From Rodentibacter myodis (GTDB taxonomy: Bacteria > Pseudomonadota > Gammaproteobacteria > Enterobacterales > Pasteurellaceae), in the NCBI RefSeq assembly GCF_001999305.1, contig NZ_MLHQ01000001.1, positions 62,001 through 126,000 of the forward strand: a stretch of 64,000 nt of DNA, written 5' to 3'. The translations under genes and the position numbers were made by a program. Below the pieces are notes generated by a model. It was not told where the DNA came from, did no database searches, and worked only from the letters and a program-made list of their open reading frames with translations. Position 1 is the stretch's first letter, and each line of letters begins with the position of its first letter. Below, one piece after another: positions 30,403-41,744 of the stretch.

Positions 30403-30443
30403 AAAACGGTTGATCGTTATTTTACGATCAACCGTTTTTTTTA
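30403..30443. terminator. Bidirectional terminator between hpf and rhlB
   Basis: AAAACGGTTGATCGT (30403-30417) pairs perfectly with ACGATCAACCGTTTT (30424-30438) over a 6-base loop, with A- and T-runs outside. The right-hand T-run abuts the rhlB stop codon (30441-30443), so it also lies exactly at the end of the convergent gene. Confidence 0.95.
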
Positions 30444-31694
30444 TCGCCGATAAGACGAACGATTTCTTATGCTCATTCTGGAATTATTATTCACTCGTGA
30501 TTTTAATCGAAATGGTTTTGGCAAATCGAGTAAAGATGCCGAATCATATTGACTAACGGGAATAGAATGTTCGATATATTCTTCAATCGCCGGTAAATTC
30601 ATCGCGTATTCTTCACAAGCAAAACTAATGGAAACGCCACTTTCACCCGCCCGACCGGTACGTCCAATGCGGTGAACATAGTCCTCACGATCGTCCGGCA
30701 AATCATAGTTAAACACGTGGGTTACATCGGGAATGTGCAAGCCTCGTGCCGCCACATCCGTTGCTACCAAAATATCTAAATCGCCGTCCGTGAATTGTTT
30801 CAAGAGTGATAAACGCTTTTTCTGTGCCACATTCCCGGTGAGCAAGCCAACACGATGGCCATCTGCCGCCAAATAACCCCAAATTTCCTCGCAACGGTGT
30901 TTTGTATTGGCAAACACAATGCAACGCTCCGGCCATTCTTCTTCCATTAAGGTAAGCAAAAGTGCCATTTTGTCTTGATTAGAGGGATAAAATAATTCCT
31001 CTTTAATACGGTGTCCGGTTTTTTGTTCCGGCTCAATTTCGATATATTCCGGCTCATTCATATCTTCAAAGGCGAGTTCGCGCACTTTGTAGGAAAGGGT
31101 GGCAGAGAACAACATCGTTAAGCGTTCTTGTGGTGCAGGACATTTCCGTAATAAATAACGAATATCACGAATAAAACCGAGATCAAACATTCGATCCGCT
31201 TCATCTAATACCACCACTTGAATGTGATCTAATCGAATTATTCCTTGTTTAACATAATCAATCACACGCCCTGTTGTCCCAATCAAAATATCGACACCAC
31301 GTTCAATCGCCTGTAATTGCTTGTCATAGCCATCGCCGCCATAGGCAAGAGCGGTTTTTAATCCACTTATTTTTGCCAATAGTTCTGCATCATTGCTAAT
31401 TTGCACGGCAAGTTCACGGGTTGGTGCGAGAATCAATGCGCGCGGTTGGCTATCATTGAAATATCCATCTTGATGAGTGAGTAAATGATGAAAAACCGCC
31501 GTGAGAAATGCCATTGTTTTCCCTGTACCGGTTTGGGCTTGACCGGCAACGTCTTTGCCTTGGATGGTGATGGGTAAAGAAAGCGCCTGAATAGGTGTGC
31601 AATATTCGAAACCTTTACCTTTTAGGGCTTGTAAAACGGTAGGATGTAGAGGTAAATCAGCAAAACGTTGCTGACTTAAATAATTTTGTTGCAT
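30441..31694 (-). CDS. rhlB: ATP-dependent RNA helicase RhlB
   Basis: RhlB is the DEAD-box helicase of the RNA degradosome, unwinding structured mRNA for RNase E and PNPase. The 417-residue product has the Q-motif (FEYCTPIQ), Walker [22 protein letters not shown] (DEAD), SAT (LFSATLSY), and [13 protein letters not shown] plus [10 protein letters not shown] in the second RecA domain. Length and the N-terminus ([17 protein letters not shown]) fit RhlB better than RhlE or DeaD. The short basic tail ([19 protein letters not shown]) is the expected RNase E-contact and RNA-binding extension. It is convergent with hpf. Confidence 0.93.
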   Translation of the reverse strand: MQQNYLSQQRFADLPLHPTVLQALKGKGFEYCTPIQALSLPITIQGKDVAGQAQTGTGKTMAFLTAVFHHLLTHQDGYFNDSQPRALILAPTRELAVQISNDAELLAKISGLKTALAYGGDGYDKQLQAIERGVDILIGTTGRVIDYVKQGIIRLDHIQVVVLDEADRMFDLGFIRDIRYLLRKCPAPQERLTMLFSATLSYKVRELAFEDMNEPEYIEIEPEQKTGHRIKEELFYPSNQDKMALLLTLMEEEWPERCIVFANTKHRCEEIWGYLAADGHRVGLLTGNVAQKKRLSLLKQFTDGDLDILVATDVAARGLHIPDVTHVFNYDLPDDREDYVHRIGRTGRAGESGVSISFACEEYAMNLPAIEEYIEHSIPVSQYDSASLLDLPKPFRLKSRVNNNSRMSIRNRSSYRR

Positions 31695-31836
31695 AAAAAA
31701 TCACATCTTTTGAAAAATTCCGCGTAGGATAGCACGAATGGAAAAATTCCCCAAAAATTGCCTACCGAGTAAAGGATAAAAGATTAAAAACAGACCGAAC
31801 GGTAAATAAAAAACAATAGAAATAATCCATTGTTCT

Positions 31837-32102
31837 TTATTTTTGATTGTCCCGTTGCCATTTTCGCTCAATATAACTACAAGTGGGGTGTAGGGTTAAT
31901 TGTTTTTCTTGAATGAACGAAATTAACGCTTGATACAGTTTATCGGCGACACCTTGCCCGCGGAGTTGATCCGACACAAAAGTATGGTTGGCATTAATTT
32001 TGCTATCGGTTTCGTAAAAGTAGGTAAGCTCGGCGATTTTTTTCCCCTGTTCATCTAGAATAAAAAATTCACCCTGTTGGTGAAATTCTTTGTGTTGAAT
32101 CT

Positions 32103-32106
<4 letters not shown>
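31837..32106 (-). CDS. Small GNAT-type N-acetyltransferase domain protein
   Basis: The 89-residue product is a minimal GNAT fold of the YjdJ/Acetyltransf_CG type. A substrate strand is followed by [25 protein letters not shown], where RGQGVADKL is the acetyl-CoA pyrophosphate loop, and a conserved cysteine in [10 protein letters not shown]. Such proteins acetylate small molecules or protein side chains; no substrate is known. ATG at 32106 is used because it overlaps the yacG stop as ATGA and has GGAG seven bases upstream. It is the last gene of the pilABCD-coaE-yacG run, possibly co-translated with yacG. Confidence 0.85.
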
Positions 32107-33624
<1,518 letters not shown>

Positions 33625-33628
<4 letters not shown>

Positions 33629-34845
33629 TGCACCACCGATCCCATATTAAAAATCGGTAAATACATTCCGGTCATAATAATGCCGATAAGGCTGCCGATA
33701 ATCACCATCATTAAAGGTTCAAGCATTTGTGAAAGCAGATCAATTTGATGATTTAGTTTTTCTTGATAGTTCTCTGCAATATGTTGCAACATCAGCGCAA
33801 GTTTTCCACTTTTCTCGCCAATTTGTAACATTTGTTGGGCTTCCATTGGAAAGAGGTTACTGCTGACGCTGTTGGAAAAAGCATAACCTTGCGAAACCCA
33901 TTGTAAAATTGACCGCACTTCGCTATCCAGCACGCAATCCGTTATCACCGTCTTTTGGGTTTGCCACGTTTGAGTGTGCGGTAGAAAACTCTCCAATGCT
34001 TGGTTAAGCGGTACGCCCGCTTGCAACATAATGTGTAAACTTTGGCTGAAATTGACTAAGCGGGAAAGCTGTTGAATATTGCCGAAAATAGGTGTTGCAC
34101 TAATTATCCGTGCTTTTAATTGCTGAAACCAAGGAAAGTGCTTAAATTTGAAATGATAAAGCAATAAGAGTAGCGTGAATATGATCGTTACTTTTCCCAT
34201 ACTATTTTTAAGAAAATGGGACATTGCCAGCAATACACCGGTTAATGCCGGTAAATCCGTGTTATTGCCCTGATACATTTCGGCAAACTGTGGCACGATA
34301 AAGAGCAAAAGGGCGATTGTGAGCAATAGAGAAATTCCCAATACCATTGAGGGATAAAGCATAATTTTTTGCAATTTTCGTTGCAATGCTAATGATTGAC
34401 TTCGTCGGGAGGCAATTTTGCCGCAAACAAGGGCTAATTTGCCCGTCATTTCCCCCACTTGAATTAATTGAATTTCTTGCCGGGTGAGGTATTTTCCCTG
34501 TTGTTCGATACTTTGTGAAAAGGAAAGTCCGCTTTCAATGCCTTGCAAAAGCTGTTCTAACCACGCGTTTAAAGCGAGTTGAGTACAATTCTGTTGTAAA
34601 ATTTGTAAGCTATTTTTGAGAGGAATGGCTGATTGCAATAGCGTAGCAAGTTGATTTAATAGGGTGCTAATTTCTGTATTTTTTGGTTTCGTGTTCAGTT
34701 GCCAATTTTGTTGCAGTTTAATATTTGTCAAACCACGATTGATTAATTGAAATTGCGCCAGTTGTTGAGAATCCGCAATAATTGAACCTTTTTGCACTTG
34801 CTTTAGCGTGTTTTGTGCTTGATAGTAGAAAAGTTTTTTCGCCAT
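33625..34845 (-). CDS. pilC: Type IV pilus inner-membrane platform protein
   Basis: PilC is the GspF-family platform protein that couples the assembly ATPase to pilin insertion. The 406-residue product has two cytoplasmic helical domains and three membrane segments: about residues 165-190, about 215-235 and near the C-terminus (MMVIIGSLIGIIMTGMYLPIF). Repeated GEKSGKLALML-type and VGEMTGKLALVCG segments mark the two GspF domains. It lies one base after pilB and overlaps pilD by four. An uptake signal is at 33912. In this family the system makes the competence pilus for DNA uptake. Confidence 0.94.
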
Positions 34846-34846
34846 A

Positions 34847-36238
34847 TTATGCCACGCCTAAAACACGATAAATTTCCGCTTCATCCGTGATGCCTTGCTT
34901 CACCTTTTCCAATCCGCTTTGTCGGAGATCGACAAAATCTGTTTGGTAGCCATCTTGTTGCCAATGCAAAAATTGATATACCCCAATACGTCCAAGATAA
35001 CCTTGATGACAATCACAAGAACTTGCAGAAAATTGACCGCACTTTTGACAACGTTTGCGCAACAGACGCTGTGCAATCACCAAAAGTAGGCTGCTTTCGA
35101 TTTCGTGTTGTTTAATCCCAAGTTGTTGTAGGCGTGAAATGGCAGAAATGGCATCGTTGGTGTGTAATGTGGAAAGCACTAAATGCCCCGTTTGTGCGGC
35201 TCGTAATGCCATTGCGGCACTTTCTTCATCACGAATTTCCCCAAGCATAATAATGTCGGGATCTTGTCGTAAAAATGAACGCAATAAACGGCTAAAATCC
35301 AGCCCAATTTGTGGATTAATTTGACTTTGAATAATACCGTCTAATTCTATTTCGATAGGATCTTCTGCAGTCATAATGTGCTTGTCGGGAGTATTCAACC
35401 ATTGAAGGGCGGTATAAAGTGAGATACTTTTTCCACTGCCGGTCGGGCCGGTCACCAAAATAAGCCCTTGTGGTTGACTTAATGCCTGTTGAAAGGCGTG
35501 CTGTTGGGATTCTGTCATTCCTAATTCGGCAAAACTCAGTTCTATCGGCTTATTTTGTTGCACACGAAGCACGACTTTTTCACCCCAATGGGTAGGCAAT
35601 GTGGATAAACGGAAATCAAGCACATCGGAGAAGGTGGTTTTAAATTGAAAACGTCCGTCTTGCGGCAGTCGGGTTTCACTAATATCCAATTTGGCAAGCA
35701 ATTTTAAACGTGAAATAAGACGGTTAGACAAGTTTTTACTGAGCGGCACTTGAGGTTGTAACACACCATCAATTCGGAACCGCACTTGAAAACTGTGTTG
35801 CAATGTTTCTAAATGAATGTCCGAGGCATTTTTTTGCATTGCCGATTCAAAAATCTGATTGAGTAATTGAATCACCGGTTCATCATCATTTGCATCTTGC
35901 GCCTGTTCTTGATGATGATAAAAACTCATTTGCTCTTCCACCTGCAGTGTTTGCGGTGCAAGTTGTTGTAAAAGGGCTTTAAGTTGTGGGCTATCCAGTA
36001 AAACGGGTTCAACCAATTTCCCACTCATAAAAGCAATGGTTTCACAAGCGGAAAGGTTGGAAAGAGAATCAACGGCAAGCCATAAACGGTTTTCTTCTTC
36101 CCGCAAAGGAAGAGCAAAGTAGCGTAAGAAAAGGGCGTGTTGATGTTGGTTACGTTCCCACAAATCAGGCGGGATCACAAAGATCTCGCCATTTTGTGCC
36201 ATCGCACGAGGTGTGTGAAGTAACGAATAATCCGTCAT
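34847..36238 (-). CDS. pilB: Type IV pilus assembly ATPase
   Basis: PilB is the hexameric ATPase that powers pilus extension. ATG at 36238 overlaps the pilA stop (ATGA) and gives 463 residues; the longer in-frame start inside pilA is rejected. Visible elements are the N-terminal MshEN-like region, [20 protein letters not shown] (Walker A) and the Asp box around [23 protein letters not shown] is Walker B, followed by a His box at [13 protein letters not shown]. The tetracysteine region is [14 protein letters not shown]. Two uptake signals lie inside (35036, 35779). Control is shared with pilA. Confidence 0.95.
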   Translation of the reverse strand: MTDYSLLHTPRAMAQNGEIFVIPPDLWERNQHQHALFLRYFALPLREEENRLWLAVDSLSNLSACETIAFMSGKLVEPVLLDSPQLKALLQQLAPQTLQVEEQMSFYHHQEQAQDANDDEPVIQLLNQIFESAMQKNASDIHLETLQHSFQVRFRIDGVLQPQVPLSKNLSNRLISRLKLLAKLDISETRLPQDGRFQFKTTFSDVLDFRLSTLPTHWGEKVVLRVQQNKPIELSFAELGMTESQQHAFQQALSQPQGLILVTGPTGSGKSISLYTALQWLNTPDKHIMTAEDPIEIELDGIIQSQINPQIGLDFSRLLRSFLRQDPDIIMLGEIRDEESAAMALRAAQTGHLVLSTLHTNDAISAISRLQQLGIKQHEIESSLLLVIAQRLLRKRCQKCGQFSASSCDCHQGYLGRIGVYQFLHWQQDGYQTDFVDLRQSGLEKVKQGITDEAEIYRVLGVA

Positions 36239-36672
36239 CTTGTACAGAATCCTGCCGGAAATAATGCACTGTCGCCGGTGCAGGCGGTTGTCCAATTAAT
36301 GCCGCCGGCATTATCACCTGTTGCGGTTAAGGTATATTGTACGCCGTCTAATGTGCCGTTACCGACCACGGTAATCACGCCGGCATTGGTAGTGATACTT
36401 TTCACATAGCCTTTTGGCGTAGTAATATCGGTAGCAACTCCATTTGAACCGCTACTACAATTTGCGGCATTTCCTGTGCCATAAATGCAGAGTTCTACAT
36501 CGGATTTAAAAGGAGATGCGGCTTGCAACAATTCAGACATAGCCGCCTTTTTTGTATAATTCTGATAAGAAGGAATTGCAATGGTGGCGAGAATTGCGAT
36601 GATTGCAATCACAATCATTAACTCAATAAGCGTAAAGCCTTTTTTTAATTTTCGTTGAAATGTCAGTTTCAT
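36235..36672 (-). CDS. pilA: Type IV pilin (competence pilus major pilin)
   Basis: The 145-residue prepilin has a short basic leader ending in KG, followed by [20 protein letters not shown], so cleavage falls between G12 and F13 and E17 is the conserved Glu5. The C-terminal globular domain carries four cysteines (ELC...ANC and TAC...GFC), able to form disulfides including the D-region loop. It is the first gene of pilA-B-C-D. A CRP-S site about 95 bases upstream and a CATAAT -10 (36725-36720) suggest induction by Sxy and CRP during competence, as known for H. influenzae pilA. Confidence 0.96.
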   Translation of the reverse strand: MKLTFQRKLKKGFTLIELMIVIAIIAILATIAIPSYQNYTKKAAMSELLQAASPFKSDVELCIYGTGNAANCSSGSNGVATDITTPKGYVKSITTNAGVITVVGNGTLDGVQYTLTATGDNAGGINWTTACTGDSALFPAGFCTR

Positions 36673-36719
36673 TGGTTTTCCTTTTTGTTAAATTTAGGGG
36701 AACAAATATGAACGCCGAG

Positions 36720-36781
36720 ATTATGAAAAAAGGAAAAATATTTGTAAAAACAACCGCACTTTTTCTGCGAGCCATATCGCA
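36720..36781 (-). promoter_or_regulatory. Perfect CRP-S site and -10 of pilABCD
   Basis: TGCGA-GCCATA-TCGCA at 36766-36781 is an exact match to the CRP-S core recognised by CRP with Sxy. On the minus strand CATAAT (36725-36720) lies 51 bases from the site centre, consistent with class I activation near -60. An uptake signal lies between them (36753-36761). The site ends 6 bases before the ribosome site of divergent ampD, so CRP bound here could also affect ampD. Confidence 0.88.
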
Positions 36782-36797
36782 AAAATAAGGAGAAAAA

Positions 36798-37361
36798 ATG
36801 AAAAAACGGAAGAATATTGAATCGGGTTGGCTGCAAGATTGTCGTCAAATCCCTTCCCCTCATTTTGATAAACGCCCCGATCCGCAAGATATTTCGTTGT
36901 TGGTGATTCATTACATCAGCCTGCCACCGGAGCAATTTGGTGGTGGCTATGTTGATGATTTCTTCCAAGGCAAACTTGATCCTCACATTCACCCCTATTT
37001 TGAATCGATCTACCAAGTTCGTGTTTCGGCACATTGTTTCATCGATCGCGATGGCGTGATTACCCAATATGTGAATTTTAATGATCGGGCTTGGCACGCG
37101 GGTGTTTCAAGTTTTCAGGGGCGGGAAAAATGCAATGATTTTTCTATTGGTATTGAACTTGAGGGCAGTAACGAACAACCTTTCACGGAAGCCCAATATC
37201 AGGCATTACAACAACTTACGCAAAAGATCATAAAGGCTTATCCAAAAATCACCCAAGATCGTATTGTCGGCCACGCAGATATTGCCCCCGATCGTAAGAT
37301 CGATCCCGGTCAATATTTTGATTGGAAACGTTATTTAAACAGCCTTCATTTTATTGGTTAA
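36798..37361 (+). CDS. ampD: N-acetylmuramyl-L-alanine amidase, cytoplasmic
   Basis: AmpD cuts the stem peptide from 1,6-anhydroMurNAc-peptides brought in by AmpG, an essential step of wall recycling. The 187-residue product has the Amidase_2 zinc site: H38 (LVIHYIS), H159 and D169 (GHADIAPDRKIDPG), with E120 and K167 as catalytic partners. There is no signal peptide, as expected for a cytoplasmic enzyme. AAGGAG precedes the ATG. It is divergent from pilA, the same pairing as in H. influenzae, and ampG is also in this window (46320-47585). Confidence 0.97.
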   Translation: MKKRKNIESGWLQDCRQIPSPHFDKRPDPQDISLLVIHYISLPPEQFGGGYVDDFFQGKLDPHIHPYFESIYQVRVSAHCFIDRDGVITQYVNFNDRAWHAGVSSFQGREKCNDFSIGIELEGSNEQPFTEAQYQALQQLTQKIIKAYPKITQDRIVGHADIAPDRKIDPGQYFDWKRYLNSLHFIG

Positions 37362-37486
37362 AAAATAAACACTGAATTTGAGGTGCTTATTCACACCTCA
37401 ATTTTCTCAGGTTTGAATTTGTAACTTACTGAATTATAAAGCATTAAGTTTGCTTTAAAAATTGAATAAGGTCGTTTGAAAAAGTT

Positions 37487-37849
37487 ATACCCTATTACTA
37501 ATTTTCTCAGCCACAATTTTATCCACAGAAATATTGAATAACTCACAAGACTGATCAGATCTCTTTATCTTTCCTCTTCCTTTTTAAAAATAGAAGGTTT
37601 TTTGACCGCACTTTGTTTAAATAAAGTGCGGTTTAATTTTTAAAAGAATCTTTTTCACAAGATATTTACAAAATGAAATAACATAAGGTTAGAAAAGGAT
37701 CTTCAAGATCTTTTACACAATATTATTGTGTATAACTTTAGGGTTAATCACAGTTTTATCCACAATGTAAAGAGGGCTGGGGGCTTTTGCCCCTCGGTTG
37801 ATAAAAACCCTAATTTATGAAACAATCCGCAGATTATTTTTGTGTAAAA
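37487..37849. other. DnaA-box cluster in the ampD-rppH gap (candidate replication origin or DnaA-binding locus)
   Basis: The 507-base gap between ampD and rppH has no gene. It contains three perfect TTATNCACA boxes: TTATCCACA at 37519-37527 and 37756-37764 on the plus strand, and TTATACACA on the minus strand at 37727-37735. One-mismatch boxes lie at 37651, 37711, 37744 (plus) and 37841 (minus). GATC sites occur at 37553, 37558, 37698 and 37707, with another at 37865. The sequence 37561-37690 is very AT-rich, and GATCTCTTTATCT at 37558 resembles the E. coli 13-mer (11 of 13, counting free positions). An inverted uptake-signal pair is at 37605-37632. Confidence 0.6.
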
Positions 37850-37868
37850 AATTTAAGGTAGAACGATC

Positions 37869-38459
37869 GTGCTCGATTTTGATGGCTACCGTCCAAATGT
37901 GGGTATTGTGATTTGCAATCGCAAAGGGCAGGTGCTTTGGGCGAAACGCTGCGGACAAAATTCTTGGCAGTTCCCGCAAGGCGGCATTAATGATAACGAA
38001 AGTGCCGAGCAAGCAATGTATCGCGAATTATACGAGGAAGTTGGCTTGCAACCAAAAGACGTGCGTATTTTATATGTATCAAAACATTGGCTACGCTATA
38101 AATTGCCAAAGCGTTTATTGCGTTATGACAGCAAGCCAATGTGTATCGGACAAAAACAACGATGGTTTTTATTACAGTTGGTTGCCGATGAAAAAAATAT
38201 CAATATGAAAACCACCAAATCACCGGAGTTTGACGGTTGGCGTTGGGTGAGTTTTTGGTATCCCGTACGTCAAGTCGTGTCTTTTAAGAAGGAAGTGTAT
38301 CGCCGTGCAATGAAAGAATTTGCCGGATTTTTATTTTCGGGTGAAAAAGAAAAATCTGTGGAATATTCGCCGGTGTATGAACCCAAATTTATCCCTTCCC
38401 GTAAATCTAATTATTCTAAATATTCCAAGCGTCAGTTTAATAATAAAGGGGGAAAATAA
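37869..38459 (+). CDS. rppH: RNA pyrophosphohydrolase
   Basis: RppH removes pyrophosphate from the 5' end of mRNA, triggering RNase E decay. The product starts at GTG ([17 protein letters not shown]), matching the family N-terminus, with AAGG nine bases upstream. It has 196 residues. The Nudix box runs from [20 protein letters not shown] into VGL near residues 37-60. The C-terminal 40 residues are basic and low in complexity ([20 protein letters not shown]), a likely RNA or partner contact. It follows the DnaA-box region and overlaps the next start by one base (TAATG). Confidence 0.96.
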   Translation: MLDFDGYRPNVGIVICNRKGQVLWAKRCGQNSWQFPQGGINDNESAEQAMYRELYEEVGLQPKDVRILYVSKHWLRYKLPKRLLRYDSKPMCIGQKQRWFLLQLVADEKNINMKTTKSPEFDGWRWVSFWYPVRQVVSFKKEVYRRAMKEFAGFLFSGEKEKSVEYSPVYEPKFIPSRKSNYSKYSKRQFNNKGGK

Positions 38460-39256
38460 TGCTGACTTTTATTGTTATTTGTTTATTTGTAGGTAGTCTT
38501 GCCGGTTTTCTTGCCGGACTTTTCGGTATCGGTGGCGGCTTAATTGTTGTCCCTGCATTGGTTTATTTATTACCTATGGTGGGTATTCCCGAATCCTTGT
38601 TAATGTCAACGGCACTTGGCACATCTTTTGCCAGTATTGTGATCACCGGTTTTTCTTCGGCACAACGCCATCATAAATTAGGCAATATTGTATGGGATGC
38701 GGTAAAAATTCTTGCCCCTGTGATTGTCATCACCGTATTTATCGGCGGATTATTTATCGGTAATTTAGATCGTGAAATTACGGCAAAATTATTCGCTTGT
38801 TTGGTGGTTTATTTAGCCGTGAAAATGGCGATGTCTGTTCGACCAAAATCTGCCGAATCATCTAAAACCCTTACCCCAACATCCTCAGTTATCGGTGGTG
38901 TAATCATTGGATTAATCTCAAGTGCGGCGGGTATCAGTGGCGGCGGGTTTATTGTGCCATTTTTAAATTCACGCGGTTTGGATATGAAAAAAGCCATCGG
39001 TTCTTCCGCTTTTTGCGGAATGTTACTTGGTATCTCCGGTATGTTGAGTTATATGGCGAGCGGCTGGGGAAATCCGAACTTACCTGATTATTCCTTAGGC
39101 TATATTTATTTACCGGCAGTATTCAGTATTACCGGCGCTTCATTTTTTACCTCTAAATTAGGGGCAACCATGACCGCTAAATTACCGGTTCCAACCTTGA
39201 AAAAAGGCTTTGCCTTATTACTCATTGTGATTGCCATTGATATGTTTCTACAATAA
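38459..39256 (+). CDS. TSUP family (TauE/SafE) permease
   Basis: This is a 265-residue membrane protein of the TauE/SafE type, with about eight hydrophobic segments. Two related halves are marked by [15 protein letters not shown] near residue 21 and [16 protein letters not shown] near residue 156. Members export sulfonates, sulfite or related sulfur compounds; the substrate here is unknown. The start overlaps the rppH stop by one base and has AAGGGGG upstream. lgt follows 8 bases later, giving an rppH-TSUP-lgt-thyA-tadA run of coupled genes. Confidence 0.9.
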   Translation: MLTFIVICLFVGSLAGFLAGLFGIGGGLIVVPALVYLLPMVGIPESLLMSTALGTSFASIVITGFSSAQRHHKLGNIVWDAVKILAPVIVITVFIGGLFIGNLDREITAKLFACLVVYLAVKMAMSVRPKSAESSKTLTPTSSVIGGVIIGLISSAAGISGGGFIVPFLNSRGLDMKKAIGSSAFCGMLLGISGMLSYMASGWGNPNLPDYSLGYIYLPAVFSITGASFFTSKLGATMTAKLPVPTLKKGFALLLIVIAIDMFLQ

Positions 39257-39264
39257 GGAAAATT

Positions 39265-40068
39265 ATGAACCAGTATTTAATGCTTCCTCACTTTGATCCG
39301 ACTATTTTCACCATTGGTGATAGCAATATCGGCTTGCGTTGGTACGGATTGATGTATTTGCTCGGCTTTGTGTTTGCCCGTTGGTTGGCAGTACGCCGTG
39401 CGAATCGCCCTAATAGCGGCTGGACGCTTGAACAAGTGGATACCTTACTTTTTAATAGTTTTATGGGGGTATTTTTAGGCGGTCGTATTGGGGATGTGTT
39501 CTTTTATAATTTTGATCATTTCTTACAAGATCCGCTTTATTTATTCCGCGTTTGGGAAGGCGGAATGTCTTTCCATGGCGGTTTACTTGGGGTGATTGTG
39601 GCAATGATCTGGACTTCCCGTTCCCAAAAACGAAGTTTCTGGCAAACCGCCGATTTTATGGCACCACTTATTCCTTTTGGCTTAGGATTAGGACGTATCG
39701 GTAACTTTATCAACCTCGAGCTTTGGGGCAGAGAAACCCAAGTGCCTTGGGCAATGATTTTCCCAACAGATCCACAATTATTACCACGCCACCCTTCACA
39801 ACTTTACGAAGCTTTTTTAGAAGGGGTGGTGCTGTTTGCCATTCTTAATCTTTTTATCAAAAAACCACGTCCAATGGGATCGGTCGCCGGCTTATTTTTA
39901 ATCGGCTATGGCGTGTTCCGTTTTATGGTGGAATATGTACGCGAACCCGAAGTGGAATCCTTCTTAGGCATTATGACACGTGGTCAGGCGTTATGCTTGC
40001 CAATGATCATTGGCGGCGGGCTTATTATGTTTTGGGCGTATTCACGCAAAAGTGCGGTTAAATCCTAA
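39265..40068 (+). CDS. lgt: Prolipoprotein diacylglyceryl transferase
   Basis: Lgt adds diacylglycerol to the lipobox cysteine of prolipoproteins, the first step of lipoprotein maturation at the inner membrane. The 267-residue polytopic product has [14 protein letters not shown] near the N-terminus and the Lgt signature [15 protein letters not shown] near residue 143. Catalytic and binding residues expected at H103 lie in [18 protein letters not shown] precedes the ATG. It serves the lipoproteins predicted in this window (7797 gene, rhodanese lipoprotein). An uptake signal (40050-40058) forms the last codons. Confidence 0.98.
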   Translation: MNQYLMLPHFDPTIFTIGDSNIGLRWYGLMYLLGFVFARWLAVRRANRPNSGWTLEQVDTLLFNSFMGVFLGGRIGDVFFYNFDHFLQDPLYLFRVWEGGMSFHGGLLGVIVAMIWTSRSQKRSFWQTADFMAPLIPFGLGLGRIGNFINLELWGRETQVPWAMIFPTDPQLLPRHPSQLYEAFLEGVVLFAILNLFIKKPRPMGSVAGLFLIGYGVFRFMVEYVREPEVESFLGIMTRGQALCLPMIIGGGLIMFWAYSRKSAVKS

Positions 40069-40077
40069 GGAGTTTTG

Positions 40078-40929
40078 ATGAAACAATATCTTGATCTTTG
40101 TTGCCGTATTGTGGATGAAGGCGAATGGGTGGCAAATGAGCGTACCGGAAAACGGTGCTTAACCGTGATTAATGCGGATTTAGAATACGATGTGGCGAAT
40201 AACCAATTTCCACTCATCACAACCCGTAAAAGCTATTGGAAAGCGGCGATTGCGGAATTTTTGGGCTATATTCGTGGCTATGATAATGCGGCAGATTTTC
40301 GTAAACTCGGTACCAAAACTTGGGATGCAAATGCAAATGAAAATGCCGCTTGGCTTGCAAACCCGCACCGCAAAGGCACTGACGATATGGGACGTGTGTA
40401 TGGCGTTCAAGGGCGTGCTTGGCGCAAGCCGAACGGCGAGACGGTGGATCAACTGCGTAAAATTGTAAATAACCTTAGCAAAGGAATTGACGATCGTGGT
40501 GAAATAATGACCTTTTTCAACCCGGGGGAAATCGATCTTGGTTGCTTACGTCCTTGTATGCACACCCATACTTTCTCACTTGTGGGCGACACCCTTCATC
40601 TCACCAGTTATCAACGTTCCTGCGATGTGCCGTTAGGCTTAAATTTCAATCAAATCCAAGTGTTTACCTTCTTGGCATTAATGGCACAAATCACCGGCAA
40701 AAAAGCCGGAAAAGCCTTCCATAAAATTGTGAATGCACATATTTATGAAGATCAGCTGGAATTGATGCGTGATGTTCAACTAAAACGTGAACCTTTCCCA
40801 CTGCCAAAACTTGAAATTAATCCGGATATTAAAACATTGGAAGATTTGGAAAGCTGGGTCACGATGGATGATTTCAAGGTGGTGGGCTACCAATCTCACG
40901 CACCGATCAAATATCCCTTCTCGGTTTAA
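40078..40929 (+). CDS. thyA: Thymidylate synthase
   Basis: ThyA methylates dUMP to dTMP using methylene-tetrahydrofolate. The start at 40078 with AAGGAG gives 283 residues beginning [12 protein letters not shown]. The nucleotide-binding stretch is [15 protein letters not shown], and the catalytic cysteine is in [12 protein letters not shown]. This replaces the commoner PCHxxxQ motif but is typical of the H. influenzae-type enzyme, so it is not a sign of damage. It sits between lgt and tadA with short gaps. The call is secure. Confidence 0.97.
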   Translation: MKQYLDLCCRIVDEGEWVANERTGKRCLTVINADLEYDVANNQFPLITTRKSYWKAAIAEFLGYIRGYDNAADFRKLGTKTWDANANENAAWLANPHRKGTDDMGRVYGVQGRAWRKPNGETVDQLRKIVNNLSKGIDDRGEIMTFFNPGEIDLGCLRPCMHTHTFSLVGDTLHLTSYQRSCDVPLGLNFNQIQVFTFLALMAQITGKKAGKAFHKIVNAHIYEDQLELMRDVQLKREPFPLPKLEINPDIKTLEDLESWVTMDDFKVVGYQSHAPIKYPFSV

Positions 40930-40938
40930 GGCGGCAAA

Positions 40939-41445
40939 GTGCGGTCGGATTTAGACGAGAAATTTATGCGCCACGCCCTTGTGCTTGCAGATAAGGCGGA
41001 AGCCTTGGGCGAAATTCCCGTTGGGGCGGTGTTGGTAGATGAAGAAGGCAATATTGTTGGTGAGGGCTGGAATTTATCTATCATTCATCACGATCCCACT
41101 GCACACGCTGAAATTATGGCACTACGCAACGGCGCACAACACCGCCAAAATTATCGCCTGCTCAACACCACCCTTTATGTCACCCTTGAACCCTGCACAA
41201 TGTGTGCAGGGGCGATTTTGCATAGTCGCATTAAACGCTTGGTATTCGGCGCTTCAGATTATAAGACCGGCGCAGTGGGTTCTCGCTTTCACTTCTTCGA
41301 TGATTATAAAATGAACCACACGTTAGAAATCACAGCCGGCGTACTTGCGGAAGAATGTAGTCAAAAACTTAGTGCATTTTTCCAAAAACGACGTGAACAG
41401 AAGAAAAGGGAAAAAGTACAGCAAAGATTAAATGATAAAGAATAA
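40939..41445 (+). CDS. tadA: tRNA-specific adenosine deaminase
   Basis: TadA converts A34 of tRNA-Arg(ACG) to inosine, needed to read CGN codons. The 168-residue product has the zinc deaminase site H56-A-E58 and PC86TMC89. The start is taken as GTG at 40939, with TAAGG upstream. That GTG is the GTG of an uptake signal (40937-40945), so the signal spans the start codon. The next in-frame ATG (40966) would remove nine residues and has no ribosome site. The C-terminal tail is highly basic. It is the last gene of the rppH-tadA run. Confidence 0.95.
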   Translation: MRSDLDEKFMRHALVLADKAEALGEIPVGAVLVDEEGNIVGEGWNLSIIHHDPTAHAEIMALRNGAQHRQNYRLLNTTLYVTLEPCTMCAGAILHSRIKRLVFGASDYKTGAVGSRFHFFDDYKMNHTLEITAGVLAEECSQKLSAFFQKRREQKKREKVQQRLNDKE

Positions 41446-41614
41446 TCAGAAAATCTAATACGAAAATGACAAAAAAGTAAGGGAGAGGGCAAGTTCATTT
41501 TGAACTTTGCATGTTGTTTTAGATTATTCTCCTTTTGTAATATTTCTCATCTTATAAACATTCTAAACTTAAATTTCGTTTAATAGTTTGAATATCACTT
41601 TTTTATTTTTAGGG

Positions 41615-41646
41615 ATAAAAAAAGCCCTTTCGAAAGGTGAAAGGGC
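41615..41646 (-). terminator. Intrinsic terminator downstream of trhP
   Basis: On the minus strand GCCCTTTC (41646-41639) pairs with GAAAGGGC (41631-41624) over a 7-base loop, followed by a run of seven T. It lies about 100 bases beyond the trhP stop. The rest of the 299-base gap between tadA and trhP shows nothing I recognise. Confidence 0.88.
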
Positions 41647-41744
41647 AAAACATTTGGAGTCATACTATGAGTTGTTGAATTAACAAATCAGGTATGCGGT
41701 GTATTATAGTAATATTTAAAATAAATGCAACATTTTTTTTACAA

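Noticed and set aside
40498-40640. Unusual thymidylate synthase active site (PCMHTH instead of PCHxxxQ)
   Set aside because: The same form is typical of the H. influenzae-type ThyA, so it is a lineage variant and not a defect.
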